From Peribacillus frigoritolerans (GTDB lineage: Bacteria; Bacillota; Bacilli; Bacillales; DSM-1321), in the NCBI RefSeq assembly GCF_040250305.1, contig NZ_CP158190.1, positions 2,264,001-2,328,000 on the forward strand: a stretch of 64,000 nt of DNA. Direction: 5' to 3'. This document shows positions 46,782 through 54,717 of this stretch, in pieces (positions within the stretch are counted from its first letter, which is position 1; every line of letters begins with the position of its first letter). The position numbers were made by a program, and so were the translations under genes. The notes under the pieces are model-generated. The model saw only the letters and a program-made list of their open reading frames with translations, did not search any database and was not told the origin of the DNA.

Positions 46782-47921
46782 ATGCATTATGATGTAATTG
46801 TAATTGGAGCAGGAACTATGGGAATGTCTTCAGGTTATTATCTATCAAAAAATGGACAAAAAGTATTATTATTGGATTCCTTTGCTCCTCCTCATAATAA
46901 GGGCAGCCATCACGGGGAAACAAGAATTATTAGACATGCTTATGGTGAAGGCAGGGAGTATATTTCTTTGGCACTTAAATCCCAAGAGCTATGGGGTGAG
47001 TTGGAAAGAAATTCGGGGAAACAATTATTTCTTCCAACGGGGGTCCTGAATGCTGGTAGCGAAAATTCCACTTTCATTAAGCAAGTGATAGCGGGTTCAA
47101 ACGAATATGGGTTACCTATGAAAATCTTGGATTACCATGAAATTCATGATAGATGGCCTGGGATAAGACTGCCGGAAGACTACATTGGATGCTATGAATC
47201 GACTTCGGGCGTATTGAAAAGTGAAGAGTGCTTAAGAGCGTATCAGCAACTTGCGAAATCTCATGGTGCCGACATCAGGGTAAACAGTGAAGTGAAGAAG
47301 ATAGTTGTTCATGGGGATGGGGTCACGATTAAAACGGATGAACAGACATTCCACTCAGAATCTTTAGTGGTTGCAGTTGGGGCGTGGGCACCGAAAATAT
47401 TGGCGATGTTAGATTTAAATCTGCCGCTGGAACCCATCAGAAAAACATTTGCCTGGTTTCATGCAAATGAAAGATTATATAATCATAATGATTTTCCGGC
47501 TTTTTCTTTTGATACTTCAGTTGGTACATACTATGGCTTTCCTAGTATAAATGGTTCTGGAATGAAAGTAGGGAGACATGATGGGGGAACCCGTATAAAT
47601 CCTGATGGCTGTATTGAAGGTTTTGGTGAATTGGATGAAGATGAGGGAGATTTGGTGAAGTTTTTGCGGAAATATATGCCTGCTGATCAAAAATTGAAAT
47701 ATGGGAAAACTTGCATCTACACCATGACCCCTGATGAGCATTTTATAGTGGATAAACATCCTTATTATCCACACATTGCCATAGCGGCAGGTTTCTCTGG
47801 ACATGGTTTTAAATTCAGCAGTGTCATGGGAGAAATATTGAGTGACTTGATTATCTCCGGAACTAGCAAGGAAGATATTTCATTGTTTTCTATTAATCGA
47901 TTTAAAAATTCATTGTCATAA
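46782..47921 (+). CDS. Monomeric sarcosine oxidase-like flavoenzyme
   Basis: 379 residues, close to the Bacillus MSOX length. The N-terminal dinucleotide motif is VIGAGTMGMSSGYYL. Active-site residues of MSOX are kept: Arg in TRIIRHAYGEGR, Tyr in YYGFPS, His in VGRHDGG, Lys in GHGFKFS, and the covalent-flavin Cys at 311 (KTCIYTMTPDEHF). It should oxidatively demethylate sarcosine, N-methylated amino acids or related secondary amines, making formaldehyde and H2O2. N-methyltryptophan oxidase is the closest alternative name. In this island it may process a partially methylated amine. Confidence 0.87.
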   Translation: MHYDVIVIGAGTMGMSSGYYLSKNGQKVLLLDSFAPPHNKGSHHGETRIIRHAYGEGREYISLALKSQELWGELERNSGKQLFLPTGVLNAGSENSTFIKQVIAGSNEYGLPMKILDYHEIHDRWPGIRLPEDYIGCYESTSGVLKSEECLRAYQQLAKSHGADIRVNSEVKKIVVHGDGVTIKTDEQTFHSESLVVAVGAWAPKILAMLDLNLPLEPIRKTFAWFHANERLYNHNDFPAFSFDTSVGTYYGFPSINGSGMKVGRHDGGTRINPDGCIEGFGELDEDEGDLVKFLRKYMPADQKLKYGKTCIYTMTPDEHFIVDKHPYYPHIAIAAGFSGHGFKFSSVMGEILSDLIISGTSKEDISLFSINRFKNSLS

Positions 47922-47951
47922 TATACTCCTGATTTTAGTGCTGTAATCATT

Positions 47952-47987
47952 GCCGTTGCTTCCTTTCAAAGGAAACAACGGCTTTTT
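47952..47987 (+). terminator. Terminator after the sarcosine-oxidase-like gene
   Basis: Arms GCCGTTG (47952-47958) and CAACGGC (47976-47982), with an inner TTCCTT/AAGGAA pair, then TTTTT. Confidence 0.87.
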
Positions 47988-48004
47988 AGCATTAAACAGT
48001 AAAT

Positions 48005-48096
48005 GTTAGGTTACCTAACAAAATATTGTCGAAATAATTAATATATGCTAGAATGAGAATATTCCGAAATATGAAACTCTAATTCCGAATTTCGGA
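48005..48096 (+). promoter_or_regulatory. Palindromes upstream of the pxp operon
   Basis: Perfect odd palindromes GTTAGGT-T-ACCTAAC (48005-48019) and TCCGAA-T-TTCGGA (48084-48096), and a third TTCCGAA half-site at 48063-48069. The second palindrome is followed by CCTAAC, the half of the first. A dimeric regulator of the operon is likely; B. subtilis uses KipR here, but no kipR is present in the window. Confidence 0.55.
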
Positions 48097-48175
48097 CCTA
48101 ACACATTTGAGTGATTGAAAGAGTAACTACATATTTTTATTTACTGAAATTTCCGTTAATAAAGGAGAGGGTAGT

Positions 48176-48934
48176 ATGAACACGGTTGATTTGAATTGTG
48201 ATTTAGGAGAAAGTTTTGGCGCTTATAGGATTGGTAATGATCAAGAGATTTTGGATTATGTAACATCTGTCAATGTAGCTTGTGGATTCCACGCTGGTGA
48301 TCCGACAGTCATGAGAAAAACGGTTCAGCTTGCTTTAGGGAAAGATGTCAAAATCGGAGCCCACCCAGGTTTACAGGATTTAATAGGATTTGGCAGACGC
48401 AATATGAATATTTCACCACAGGAAGCTTATGATATTGTCGTCTATCAAATTGGTGCATTGAATGGCTTTCTGCAATCCGAAGGCGGAAGTATGCAGCATG
48501 TGAAACCGCATGGGGCTTTATACAATATGGCCGCAAAGAACAAAGAGTTATCCATGGCCATTGCCGAAGCGGTATATAAAGTGAATCCTGAGCTTATCTT
48601 ATTTGGTTTGTCAGGCAGTGAATTGATACGTGCCGGACAGGCTATCGGATTGCAAACCGGGAGTGAAGTATTTGCCGATCGAACCTACCAACATGATGGT
48701 TCATTGACTTCCCGATTGGAAAAGGACGCATTGATCGAAAACGATGATGATGCCGTTGCCCAAGTCATTCGCATGGTGAAGGAAGGGAAAGTACTGTCTC
48801 AGCAAGGCTCAGATGTGGCTTTAAAAGCAGATACCATTTGTATTCACGGGGACGGGGTACATGCTTTATCCTTTGCACGGCATGTTAAGGAATCATTACA
48901 ATTATCTGAAATAACAGTCAAGTCCTTTACTTGA
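48176..48934 (+). CDS. pxpA: 5-oxoprolinase subunit A (LamB/YcsF family)
   Basis: 252 residues. The family signature is [19 protein letters not shown] at the N-terminus, followed by [11 protein letters not shown] and [10 protein letters not shown]. With PxpB and PxpC it hydrolyses 5-oxoproline (pyroglutamate) to glutamate using ATP. ATG follows AAGGAG. It is the first gene of a five-gene set in the same order as B. subtilis ycsF-ycsG-ycsI-kipI-kipA. Confidence 0.95.
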   Translation: MNTVDLNCDLGESFGAYRIGNDQEILDYVTSVNVACGFHAGDPTVMRKTVQLALGKDVKIGAHPGLQDLIGFGRRNMNISPQEAYDIVVYQIGALNGFLQSEGGSMQHVKPHGALYNMAAKNKELSMAIAEAVYKVNPELILFGLSGSELIRAGQAIGLQTGSEVFADRTYQHDGSLTSRLEKDALIENDDDAVAQVIRMVKEGKVLSQQGSDVALKADTICIHGDGVHALSFARHVKESLQLSEITVKSFT

Positions 48935-48964
48935 AAAAAATAAACAATCAGGAGGCAGATTCCA

Positions 48965-50194
48965 TTGGAGCCATTCAAAAATACAACAGCACAGAAAAAG
49001 AATCCGACTAAGCCAAAAACGAACCGCACTTTATTGTTAGGTGCGGCATTCCTAATGGCAACTTCGGCAATAGGACCTGGCTTTTTAATGCAAACAACCG
49101 TCTATACCCAAAGTCTTGCGGCAAGTTTCGGTTTCGTTATTCTTATTTCGGTCATTCTTGATATATTTGCCCAAACAAATGTATGGCGCATTATTGCTGT
49201 ATCCGAAAAACGCGGTCAGGAAATTGCAAACATGGTCCTTCCTGGGCTGGGTTATGTACTGGCAGCTCTGATCGTCATGGGCGGGCTGGCATTTAATATT
49301 GGAAATATAGCAGGAGCTGGATTAGGTCTTAATGCAATGACGGGAATATCTCCAACAGCCGGGGCGGCAATAAGTGCAGTCATCGCCGTACTGATTTTTG
49401 TAGTGAAAGAAGCAGGAAAAGCGATGGACCGTTTTACGCAAATCGCCGGATTTTTCATGATTTGTTTGATGATTTACGTTGCTTGGACAACCTCTCCTCC
49501 TGTAGGGGAAGCGGTAGTGAAGACCTTTGTGCCTGATAAAATCGACATTATCGCGATCGTTACATTAGTGGGTGGATCTGTAGGCGGCTATATTACTTTT
49601 GCGGGAGGCCATCGTCTATTGGATGCAGGCGTGAAGGGCGTTGACTCATTACCACAGGTCACGAAGAGCTCGGTAATGGGGATCCTGATAACGACGGTCA
49701 TGCGTGTTGCGTTATTTCTAGCAGTACTGGGTGTTGTATCGAAAGGTTTACAAATTAATCCGGATAACCCTGCAGCATCCGTTTTTCAACTCGCTGCGGG
49801 TGATATAGGATATAAAATCTTCGGTATTGTCATGTGGGCAGCAGCTATCACATCGGTTGTAGGAGCTGCATATACTTCGGTTTCATTTATCAGAACTTTC
49901 AGCGAAAAGATAAATAATAAGGCTAACTGGATAATCATTGGCTTTATAGCCGTATCGACCATATGCTTTCTATTGATTGGTCAACCGGTTAAAGTACTGC
50001 TTGTAGTTGGGGCCATTAATGGACTCATCTTACCAATTGCTCTTGGAACATTGCTGATTGCCGCATATAGGAAAAACATCGTGGGTGATTATAAGCATCC
50101 TTTATGGTTAACGATTTCCGGTGTATTCGTGGTAGTCATCATGGCGTTAATGGGCGTATATACATTAATGAAACAACTGCCCGCACTTTTTTAA
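48965..50194 (+). CDS. NRAMP-family membrane transporter (YcsG-like)
   Basis: 409 residues, about eleven membrane segments. The NRAMP first-helix motif region reads ATSAIGPGFLMQTTVYTQS, which lacks the Asp-Pro-Gly-Asn of metal transporters, so the substrate is probably not a divalent metal. TTG at 48965 follows AGGAGG. In B. subtilis ycsG holds the same place between ycsF and ycsI. A role in uptake of 5-oxoproline or a related acid fits the context but is inferred. Confidence 0.87.
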   Translation: MEPFKNTTAQKKNPTKPKTNRTLLLGAAFLMATSAIGPGFLMQTTVYTQSLAASFGFVILISVILDIFAQTNVWRIIAVSEKRGQEIANMVLPGLGYVLAALIVMGGLAFNIGNIAGAGLGLNAMTGISPTAGAAISAVIAVLIFVVKEAGKAMDRFTQIAGFFMICLMIYVAWTTSPPVGEAVVKTFVPDKIDIIAIVTLVGGSVGGYITFAGGHRLLDAGVKGVDSLPQVTKSSVMGILITTVMRVALFLAVLGVVSKGLQINPDNPAASVFQLAAGDIGYKIFGIVMWAAAITSVVGAAYTSVSFIRTFSEKINNKANWIIIGFIAVSTICFLLIGQPVKVLLVVGAINGLILPIALGTLLIAAYRKNIVGDYKHPLWLTISGVFVVVIMALMGVYTLMKQLPALF

Positions 50195-50283
50195 TGATTA
50201 ATCAATGTAAACCCAATTAATAAAGGTGGAAGTGGCGTGCCAGTTTGTGACTGGCTGCAGTTCTTAATAGGAGATGAATACTA

Positions 50284-51075
50284 ATGATCGACCTTTCTCA
50301 AGCTACCCCGGCTAAGTTGCGTTCAATGATTCGAAACAACGAATTGATAAAACCGACCGCTGGCATGGCTAACGGTTATGCACAAGCGAACTTAGCCATC
50401 TTAAAAAAAGAGCATGCTTTTGATTTCTTATTGTTCTGTCAGCGTAACCCTAAATCCTGTCCATTGCTGGACGTTACGGAAATTGGTTCACCCATTCCCG
50501 CATTTGCAGCAAATACGGGGGATATACGCACCGATATTCCTAAATATAGGGTATATAAATATGGAGAATTAGTGGAAGAAGTAACGGATATCTCAAACTA
50601 CTGGGAAGACGATATGGTTGGATTTTTAATCGGGTGCAGTTTTACATTCGAACACGCCTTATTGAATAATGATATATCGATTCGTCATATTGAAGAGGGA
50701 TGCAATGTACCTATGTATAAAACCGATATCCCTTGTATTGAAGCAGGGATTTTTCATGGGAAAATGGTGGCTAGCATGAGGCCGATTCCACAAAAGGATG
50801 TTGTGAGGGCAACTCAAGTGACATCGCGGTTTCCTGCCGTTCATGGCGCTCCGATCCATATTGGTGACCCTGAAGCGATCGGTGTTTCCAGCATTCAGCA
50901 ACCGGATTTTGGTGATCCAGTAACGATTCGTGAAGGGGAAGTCCCGGTCTTTTGGGCATGTGGTGTGACACCTCAATCCATTGCTATGGAGACTAAACCG
51001 GAGATCATGATCACGCATGCACCTGGATATATGTTCATAACGGACATTCGTGATGAAAAATTAGGAGTTTTATAA
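50284..51075 (+). CDS. YcsI/DUF1445 family putative hydro-lyase
   Basis: 263 residues, the YcsI size. Conserved segments include TAGMANGYAQANLAIL, RNPKSCPLLDV and VPVFWACGVTPQ, all family-specific. It is annotated in other bacteria as a putative hydro-lyase or D-glutamate cyclase-like protein, which would produce 5-oxoproline and so feed the PxpABC enzyme. It is cytoplasmic. ATG at 50284 follows AGGAG. Confidence 0.88.
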   Translation: MIDLSQATPAKLRSMIRNNELIKPTAGMANGYAQANLAILKKEHAFDFLLFCQRNPKSCPLLDVTEIGSPIPAFAANTGDIRTDIPKYRVYKYGELVEEVTDISNYWEDDMVGFLIGCSFTFEHALLNNDISIRHIEEGCNVPMYKTDIPCIEAGIFHGKMVASMRPIPQKDVVRATQVTSRFPAVHGAPIHIGDPEAIGVSSIQQPDFGDPVTIREGEVPVFWACGVTPQSIAMETKPEIMITHAPGYMFITDIRDEKLGVL

Positions 51076-51088
51076 CGTACAGAAAGAG

Positions 51089-51856
51089 ATGATTCCTATG
51101 CCGGAAAAGCTTTTGAAAAAAACTGCATGTACACTTTCTCCATTGGGCGATTCCGCAATCGTGATAACATTCGGGAATGGAATGGAATACAGCGTTCACA
51201 AGAAAATAAAATTGTTAAAGGATTTGCTGGAGAATGAACCTTTTGCAGGGTTTATAGAATGTGTACCGGCTTATATCAATTTGACGGTTTTTTATAATCC
51301 ACTCGTTATTTATAAGGATCAAAATAAAAGCAATGGTAGTGAAACCATTTCTCCCTTTGATGTGGTCCGTTCCATCTTGGAAATGAAATTACAGGATTTA
51401 CAAGAAGATAAGAAACTCATACATCGAACGGTTACCATTCCCGTGTGCTATGGGAAGGAATATGGACCCGATTTGGAATATGTTGCCCGCTATAATGATT
51501 TGACCACTGATGAAGTCATTCATATTCATTCAACCGGGGAATATTTGGCTTATATGATCGGGTTCGCACCGGGTTTCCCGTTTCTTGGCGGACTGTCAGG
51601 GAACATCGCGACACCTAGGCGTTCCTCTCCCCGAATGACCATTCCGGCAGGGGCGGTAGGGATCGCCGGTAAGCAAACGGGTGTATATCCTATATCAACG
51701 CCTGGTGGATGGCAATTGATCGGACAAACGCCAACCAAACTATTTTTACCAAATGTAAATCCTCCAAGTCTATTACAAGCAGGGGACATTGTGAAGTTCC
51801 ATCCGATTACGGATCAAGAATATAAAGAAATGATTACTAAGGAGGAGATACAGTGA
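51089..51856 (+). CDS. pxpB: 5-oxoprolinase subunit B (KipI-like)
   Basis: 255 residues. The allophanate-hydrolase subunit 1 domain covers most of the protein; characteristic blocks are LSPLGDSAIVITFG, IPVCYGKEYGPDLEYVA, AYMIGFAPGFPFLGGL and TPGGWQLIGQTP. In B. subtilis KipI also inhibits the sporulation kinase KinA. It overlaps pxpC by four bases (GTGA), so the two are made together. Confidence 0.93.
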   Translation: MIPMPEKLLKKTACTLSPLGDSAIVITFGNGMEYSVHKKIKLLKDLLENEPFAGFIECVPAYINLTVFYNPLVIYKDQNKSNGSETISPFDVVRSILEMKLQDLQEDKKLIHRTVTIPVCYGKEYGPDLEYVARYNDLTTDEVIHIHSTGEYLAYMIGFAPGFPFLGGLSGNIATPRRSSPRMTIPAGAVGIAGKQTGVYPISTPGGWQLIGQTPTKLFLPNVNPPSLLQAGDIVKFHPITDQEYKEMITKEEIQ

Positions 51857-52848
51857 GCCTGCGCGTAATCAAACCGGGAATATTGACCAGTATACAGGAT
51901 CTTGGAAGAAAAGGATTCCAGCAACATGGGGTGATTGTAAGCGGGGCGATGGATGCACATTCGTTACGAATTGCCAATATGCTGGTTGGCAATGAAGAAG
52001 GAGAAGCGGCCTTGGAAATTACATTAATGGGGCCGACCATTAAAGTCGAGAAAAATTGCCTGATTTCGATAACGGGTGGAAACTTATCACCTACAATCGA
52101 TAATCATGCTGTACCGATGTGGAGGCCCATTCTTGTGAAAAATGGATCGATGCTTCGATTTGCAGGGTGTAAATCAGGTTGCAGGGCTTACTTAACTGTA
52201 GCGGGAGGCTTTGCTATTCCTGAAGTCATGGCCAGTAAAAGCACATATCTAAGGGCTGGGATTGGCGGCTATATGGGGAGGGCATTAAAGGCTGACGATG
52301 TCTTGGAGTTTAATGAACCTTCGAAAAATCTTGGTGATCGGACGTTCAAAGGTTCATTTTCCTTCCCAAAGTGGTTTGTCAATGAGAAGGAGTTCATGCC
52401 AGGAGGAAAAGCTCTCATCCGGTTCATCGATGGAAGCCAATATGAATATTTCACAGATTACAGTAAAGATAGTTTTGTAGCGGGTGCCTTTAAAGTTTCC
52501 AATCAATCCGACCGCATGGGATATAGATTATCGGGCCCTACACTGAAATTAAAGGATAATGGGGAGTTATTATCTGAAGCGGTCACAAATGGGTCCGTTC
52601 AGGTTCCTCCTGATGGAAATCCAATCATTCTCCTTGCGGATAGCCAAACAACGGGGGGGTATCCTAAGATAGCTCAGGTGATTACGGCAGATTTACCAAG
52701 TATCGCTCAGGTTAAACCAGGGGAATCCATACAGTTCTCAAGGGTGAACTTAAAGGAAGCTGAGCGGCTTTTCCTTCAAAAAGAACGGCAATTGAAGGAA
52801 TTGCAAGTTTCGATTTCCTTGGCCCTGAACAAATGGCTGGATATATAA
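51853..52848 (+). CDS. pxpC: 5-oxoprolinase subunit C (KipA-like)
   Basis: 331 residues, allophanate-hydrolase subunit 2 family. Family blocks are KPGILTSIQDLGRKGFQ, SGAMDAHSLRIANMLVGN, and the C-terminal LADSQTTGGYPKIAQV. GTG at 51853 overlaps the pxpB stop. It is the last gene of the operon; B. subtilis has kipR next, which is missing here. Hairpins follow from 52877. Confidence 0.93.
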   Translation: MSLRVIKPGILTSIQDLGRKGFQQHGVIVSGAMDAHSLRIANMLVGNEEGEAALEITLMGPTIKVEKNCLISITGGNLSPTIDNHAVPMWRPILVKNGSMLRFAGCKSGCRAYLTVAGGFAIPEVMASKSTYLRAGIGGYMGRALKADDVLEFNEPSKNLGDRTFKGSFSFPKWFVNEKEFMPGGKALIRFIDGSQYEYFTDYSKDSFVAGAFKVSNQSDRMGYRLSGPTLKLKDNGELLSEAVTNGSVQVPPDGNPIILLADSQTTGGYPKIAQVITADLPSIAQVKPGESIQFSRVNLKEAERLFLQKERQLKELQVSISLALNKWLDI

Positions 52849-52876
52849 TTGCTTCGATAAAAAACGCAAACGATGA

Positions 52877-52901
52877 GAAAGTACTCTTAATGAGTGCTTT
52901 C
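52877..52901 (+). other. Hairpin before repeat copy 2
   Basis: GAAAGTACTC-N5-GAGTGCTTTC, ten-base arms with one G-T pair. Nearly the same hairpin recurs at 53210-53234 with a T-run. Here the T-run is replaced by the boundary of the 190-bp repeat. Confidence 0.65.
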
Positions 52902-52906
52902 AGGCT

Positions 52907-53096
52907 GTAGACAAACTCGATGGAAATCGAGTTTGTCTACATTTTTTTTTGCTTGTACAAATTTGACGTTGATTGGAACGTAGGGCACTCGCCTTCCGCG
53001 GGCGGTCCGGGAGCCTCCTCGGCGCACTTGCGCCTGTGGGGTCTCCCTAGGACTCGATATTCCCGCAGGAGTCTCGCACACCCGCTCCAATCAACT
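52907..53096 (-). repeat. 190-bp dispersed repeat, copy 2
   Basis: Reverse-complement match over its full length to 11732-11921. It begins with a perfect hairpin (GTAGACAAACTCGAT, four-base loop, complement) at 52907-52940 followed by a T-run, so it can terminate the pxp transcript. It is GC-rich in its body and has no ribosome sites. The body contains GGCGGTCCGGGAGCCTCCTC and CCCGCAGGAGTCTC, the reverse complements of the copy-1 blocks. Confidence 0.87.
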
Positions 53097-53170
53097 ATGT
53101 TTAAAAAATTGGATAGAACTCCTTTTGCCTACAGTCTTTTTTGTTTTAAAAGGGAAGTTTAAAAGTGGTT

Positions 53171-53188
53171 CGGAATTTTTTAATTCCG
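53171..53188. other. Short hairpin downstream of repeat copy 2
   Basis: CGGAATT-N4-AATTCCG, followed by CCCCCCTTTT. A weak terminator is possible. Confidence 0.4.
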
Positions 53189-53209
53189 CCCCCCTTTTGT
53201 CTGCAAACT

Positions 53210-53240
53210 GAAAGTACTCCTAAAGAGTGCTTTCTTTTTT
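53210..53240 (+). terminator. Terminator-like hairpin after repeat copy 2
   Basis: GAAAGTACTC (53210-53219), loop, GAGTGCTTTC (53225-53234), then TTTTTT. It is nearly identical to the hairpin at 52877-52901 on the other side of the repeat. Confidence 0.8.
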
Positions 53241-53362
53241 GTTTCATTAAACAAAGTACATGATAAAGACGTTTCCTTTCTACCCTTTATCCAATGCTGT
53301 CTTTAAAAGATGGCTTTTTTTGCTGGACCCGTTTTGCAATTCGAAAGGGAGGAGAAGTTGAG

Positions 53363-53473
53363 ATGCATTTTTTTCTCCAAAAAAATCTTGAAATATTGAA
53401 ACCTAACATCCTCATGCGTACTTATTTACATTATTACATCATTCCCAATAAAGAAGTGAGGAAATCGGTATGA
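53363..53473 (+). CDS. Possible 36-residue small ORF
   Basis: ATG at 53363 follows GGGAGGAGAAG at good spacing and the frame stops at 53473. The peptide is basic and aromatic with no recognisable motif. It could be a leader peptide or a chance frame; the gap between the pxp terminator and the respiratory cluster otherwise holds no gene. Confidence 0.25.
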   Translation: MHFFLQKNLEILKPNILMRTYLHYYIIPNKEVRKSV

Positions 53474-53552
53474 TGAAATTCGAAGTAATCAACATTCTGG
53501 CATCTTAATTTTTGTTTATTTTCAAAAGTTAAGGGGATTTTTCCAATAGGAT

Positions 53553-53565
53553 GGGGAAGTTCCCC
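53553..53565. promoter_or_regulatory. GC-rich palindrome upstream of the nitrate-reductase-like cluster
   Basis: GGGGAA-G-TTCCCC, perfect, 70 bases upstream of the first cluster gene. It resembles the GC-rich palindrome bound by NreC in staphylococci (TAGGG-N4-CCCTA form) and the cluster encodes an NreC-like regulator. Confidence 0.5.
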
Positions 53566-53634
53566 GATATCGAACAATCAGGCAAGATCTTACAATAAAG
53601 GTATGGTAATTGTTTGTAATGAGGAGGAATAATA

Positions 53635-54717
53635 ATGCAGGCAAAAGTCGCCGTAAATCAAAAAACAGGAAAATCGATTGATGATGCTTTTGCATCACAT
53701 TTTGCCAAGTCTATGTTTCTAGCAGTTTGCGGACTTGTATTCTTATCGTTTATAGGTACGAGAATGTTTACACATGTGGATTTAAACCTTTATGGCTATA
53801 TGGTGGGGACGTTTATTTTTATTGGGGGTTTCTTTTACAGATTTATCGCATGGGGAGAAAGGCCGCCAACAAAGGTTTTTATAAAAAAAGGAATCAAAAT
53901 TCTCTTAAGAAGATCAACGCCCAAAACAACAGTTGAACATTTAGCAACATACAATTTCATCTGGAACAGGGGGATTTACCGATGGACTCAGCACGTTCTA
54001 ATGGGCTGGGGCTGCATACTTTCCTGCTTCGTGACCTTTCCTCTAGTATTTGGATGGATGTACTTCACAATGGACGACAACGGTTACTACAACATCATCG
54101 CTATGGGGATCCAGGTAATGACAGTGCCAGCTGATGGGCTTATTGCGACGTTATCATATAACGCACTGAACATTACAGCAGTGATGGTCATTTCCGGTGT
54201 ATGCATGGCCCTTTATCGCCGTTTGAAAAATATGCAGGCAAGGGCAGAGCAACAATTCATGTATGACTTCCTTCCATTATTCATGCTGTTATTGGTCAGC
54301 GGTACAGGACTGGGACTAACCTTCATGAACATTTTTATGCATGGTGCAGGACAGCCAGCCATGTCCCTGATACACCAATGGTCAGTCATCATTACATTGA
54401 TTTATCTTCCGTTCGGAAAACTTGCGCACATACCTTTCCGCCCATTGAGTGTATTTGCAAGAAACTACAGAGAGCATTATGCGGAACAATCCATGAAAGG
54501 ATGCAAAGTATGCGGTAATGAGTTTGTTTCAACAGAACAATCAAAAGATGTCATAGAGGTTCTCGGCAGGAATGATATAGAATTTCAAGCGAAAGAAGGC
54601 CACCATCTCGCTGAAATGTGCCTACCTTGTCGAAGAAAATACAGGATTGCCCAATTTTCCGGGTTCCCCATCCATGATGTAAAAGTTAAGGAGGCAAACC
54701 AGGATGCAAAAGGATAA
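53635..54717 (+). CDS. Membrane subunit, cytochrome-b-like, with C-terminal CxxC pairs
   Basis: 360 residues with about six membrane segments (near 25-45, 52-72, 118-142, 165-190, 208-230, 243-265). Histidines within or next to helices, in YRWTQHVLMGW, FMHGAGQ and LIHQWSVI...GKLAHI, could bind b haem. The soluble C-terminus has CKVC (290-293) and CLPC (329-332), as for a zinc or Fe-S site. By position it should pass electrons between quinol and the Fe-S/Mo subunits, like NarI or the NarC of archaeal nitrate reductases. I do not recognise a named family. ATG follows GAGGAGG. Confidence 0.7.
   Translation: MQAKVAVNQKTGKSIDDAFASHFAKSMFLAVCGLVFLSFIGTRMFTHVDLNLYGYMVGTFIFIGGFFYRFIAWGERPPTKVFIKKGIKILLRRSTPKTTVEHLATYNFIWNRGIYRWTQHVLMGWGCILSCFVTFPLVFGWMYFTMDDNGYYNIIAMGIQVMTVPADGLIATLSYNALNITAVMVISGVCMALYRRLKNMQARAEQQFMYDFLPLFMLLLVSGTGLGLTFMNIFMHGAGQPAMSLIHQWSVIITLIYLPFGKLAHIPFRPLSVFARNYREHYAEQSMKGCKVCGNEFVSTEQSKDVIEVLGRNDIEFQAKEGHHLAEMCLPCRRKYRIAQFSGFPIHDVKVKEANQDAKG

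Noticed and set aside
52887..53162. Open frames across repeat copy 2
   Set aside because: Same reasons as copy 1; the frames do not correspond between the two copies in start or end.
53241..53634. FNR-type box upstream of the respiratory cluster
   Set aside because: No TGTGA-N6-TCACA-like sequence was found; only the GC-rich palindrome at 53553 stands out.
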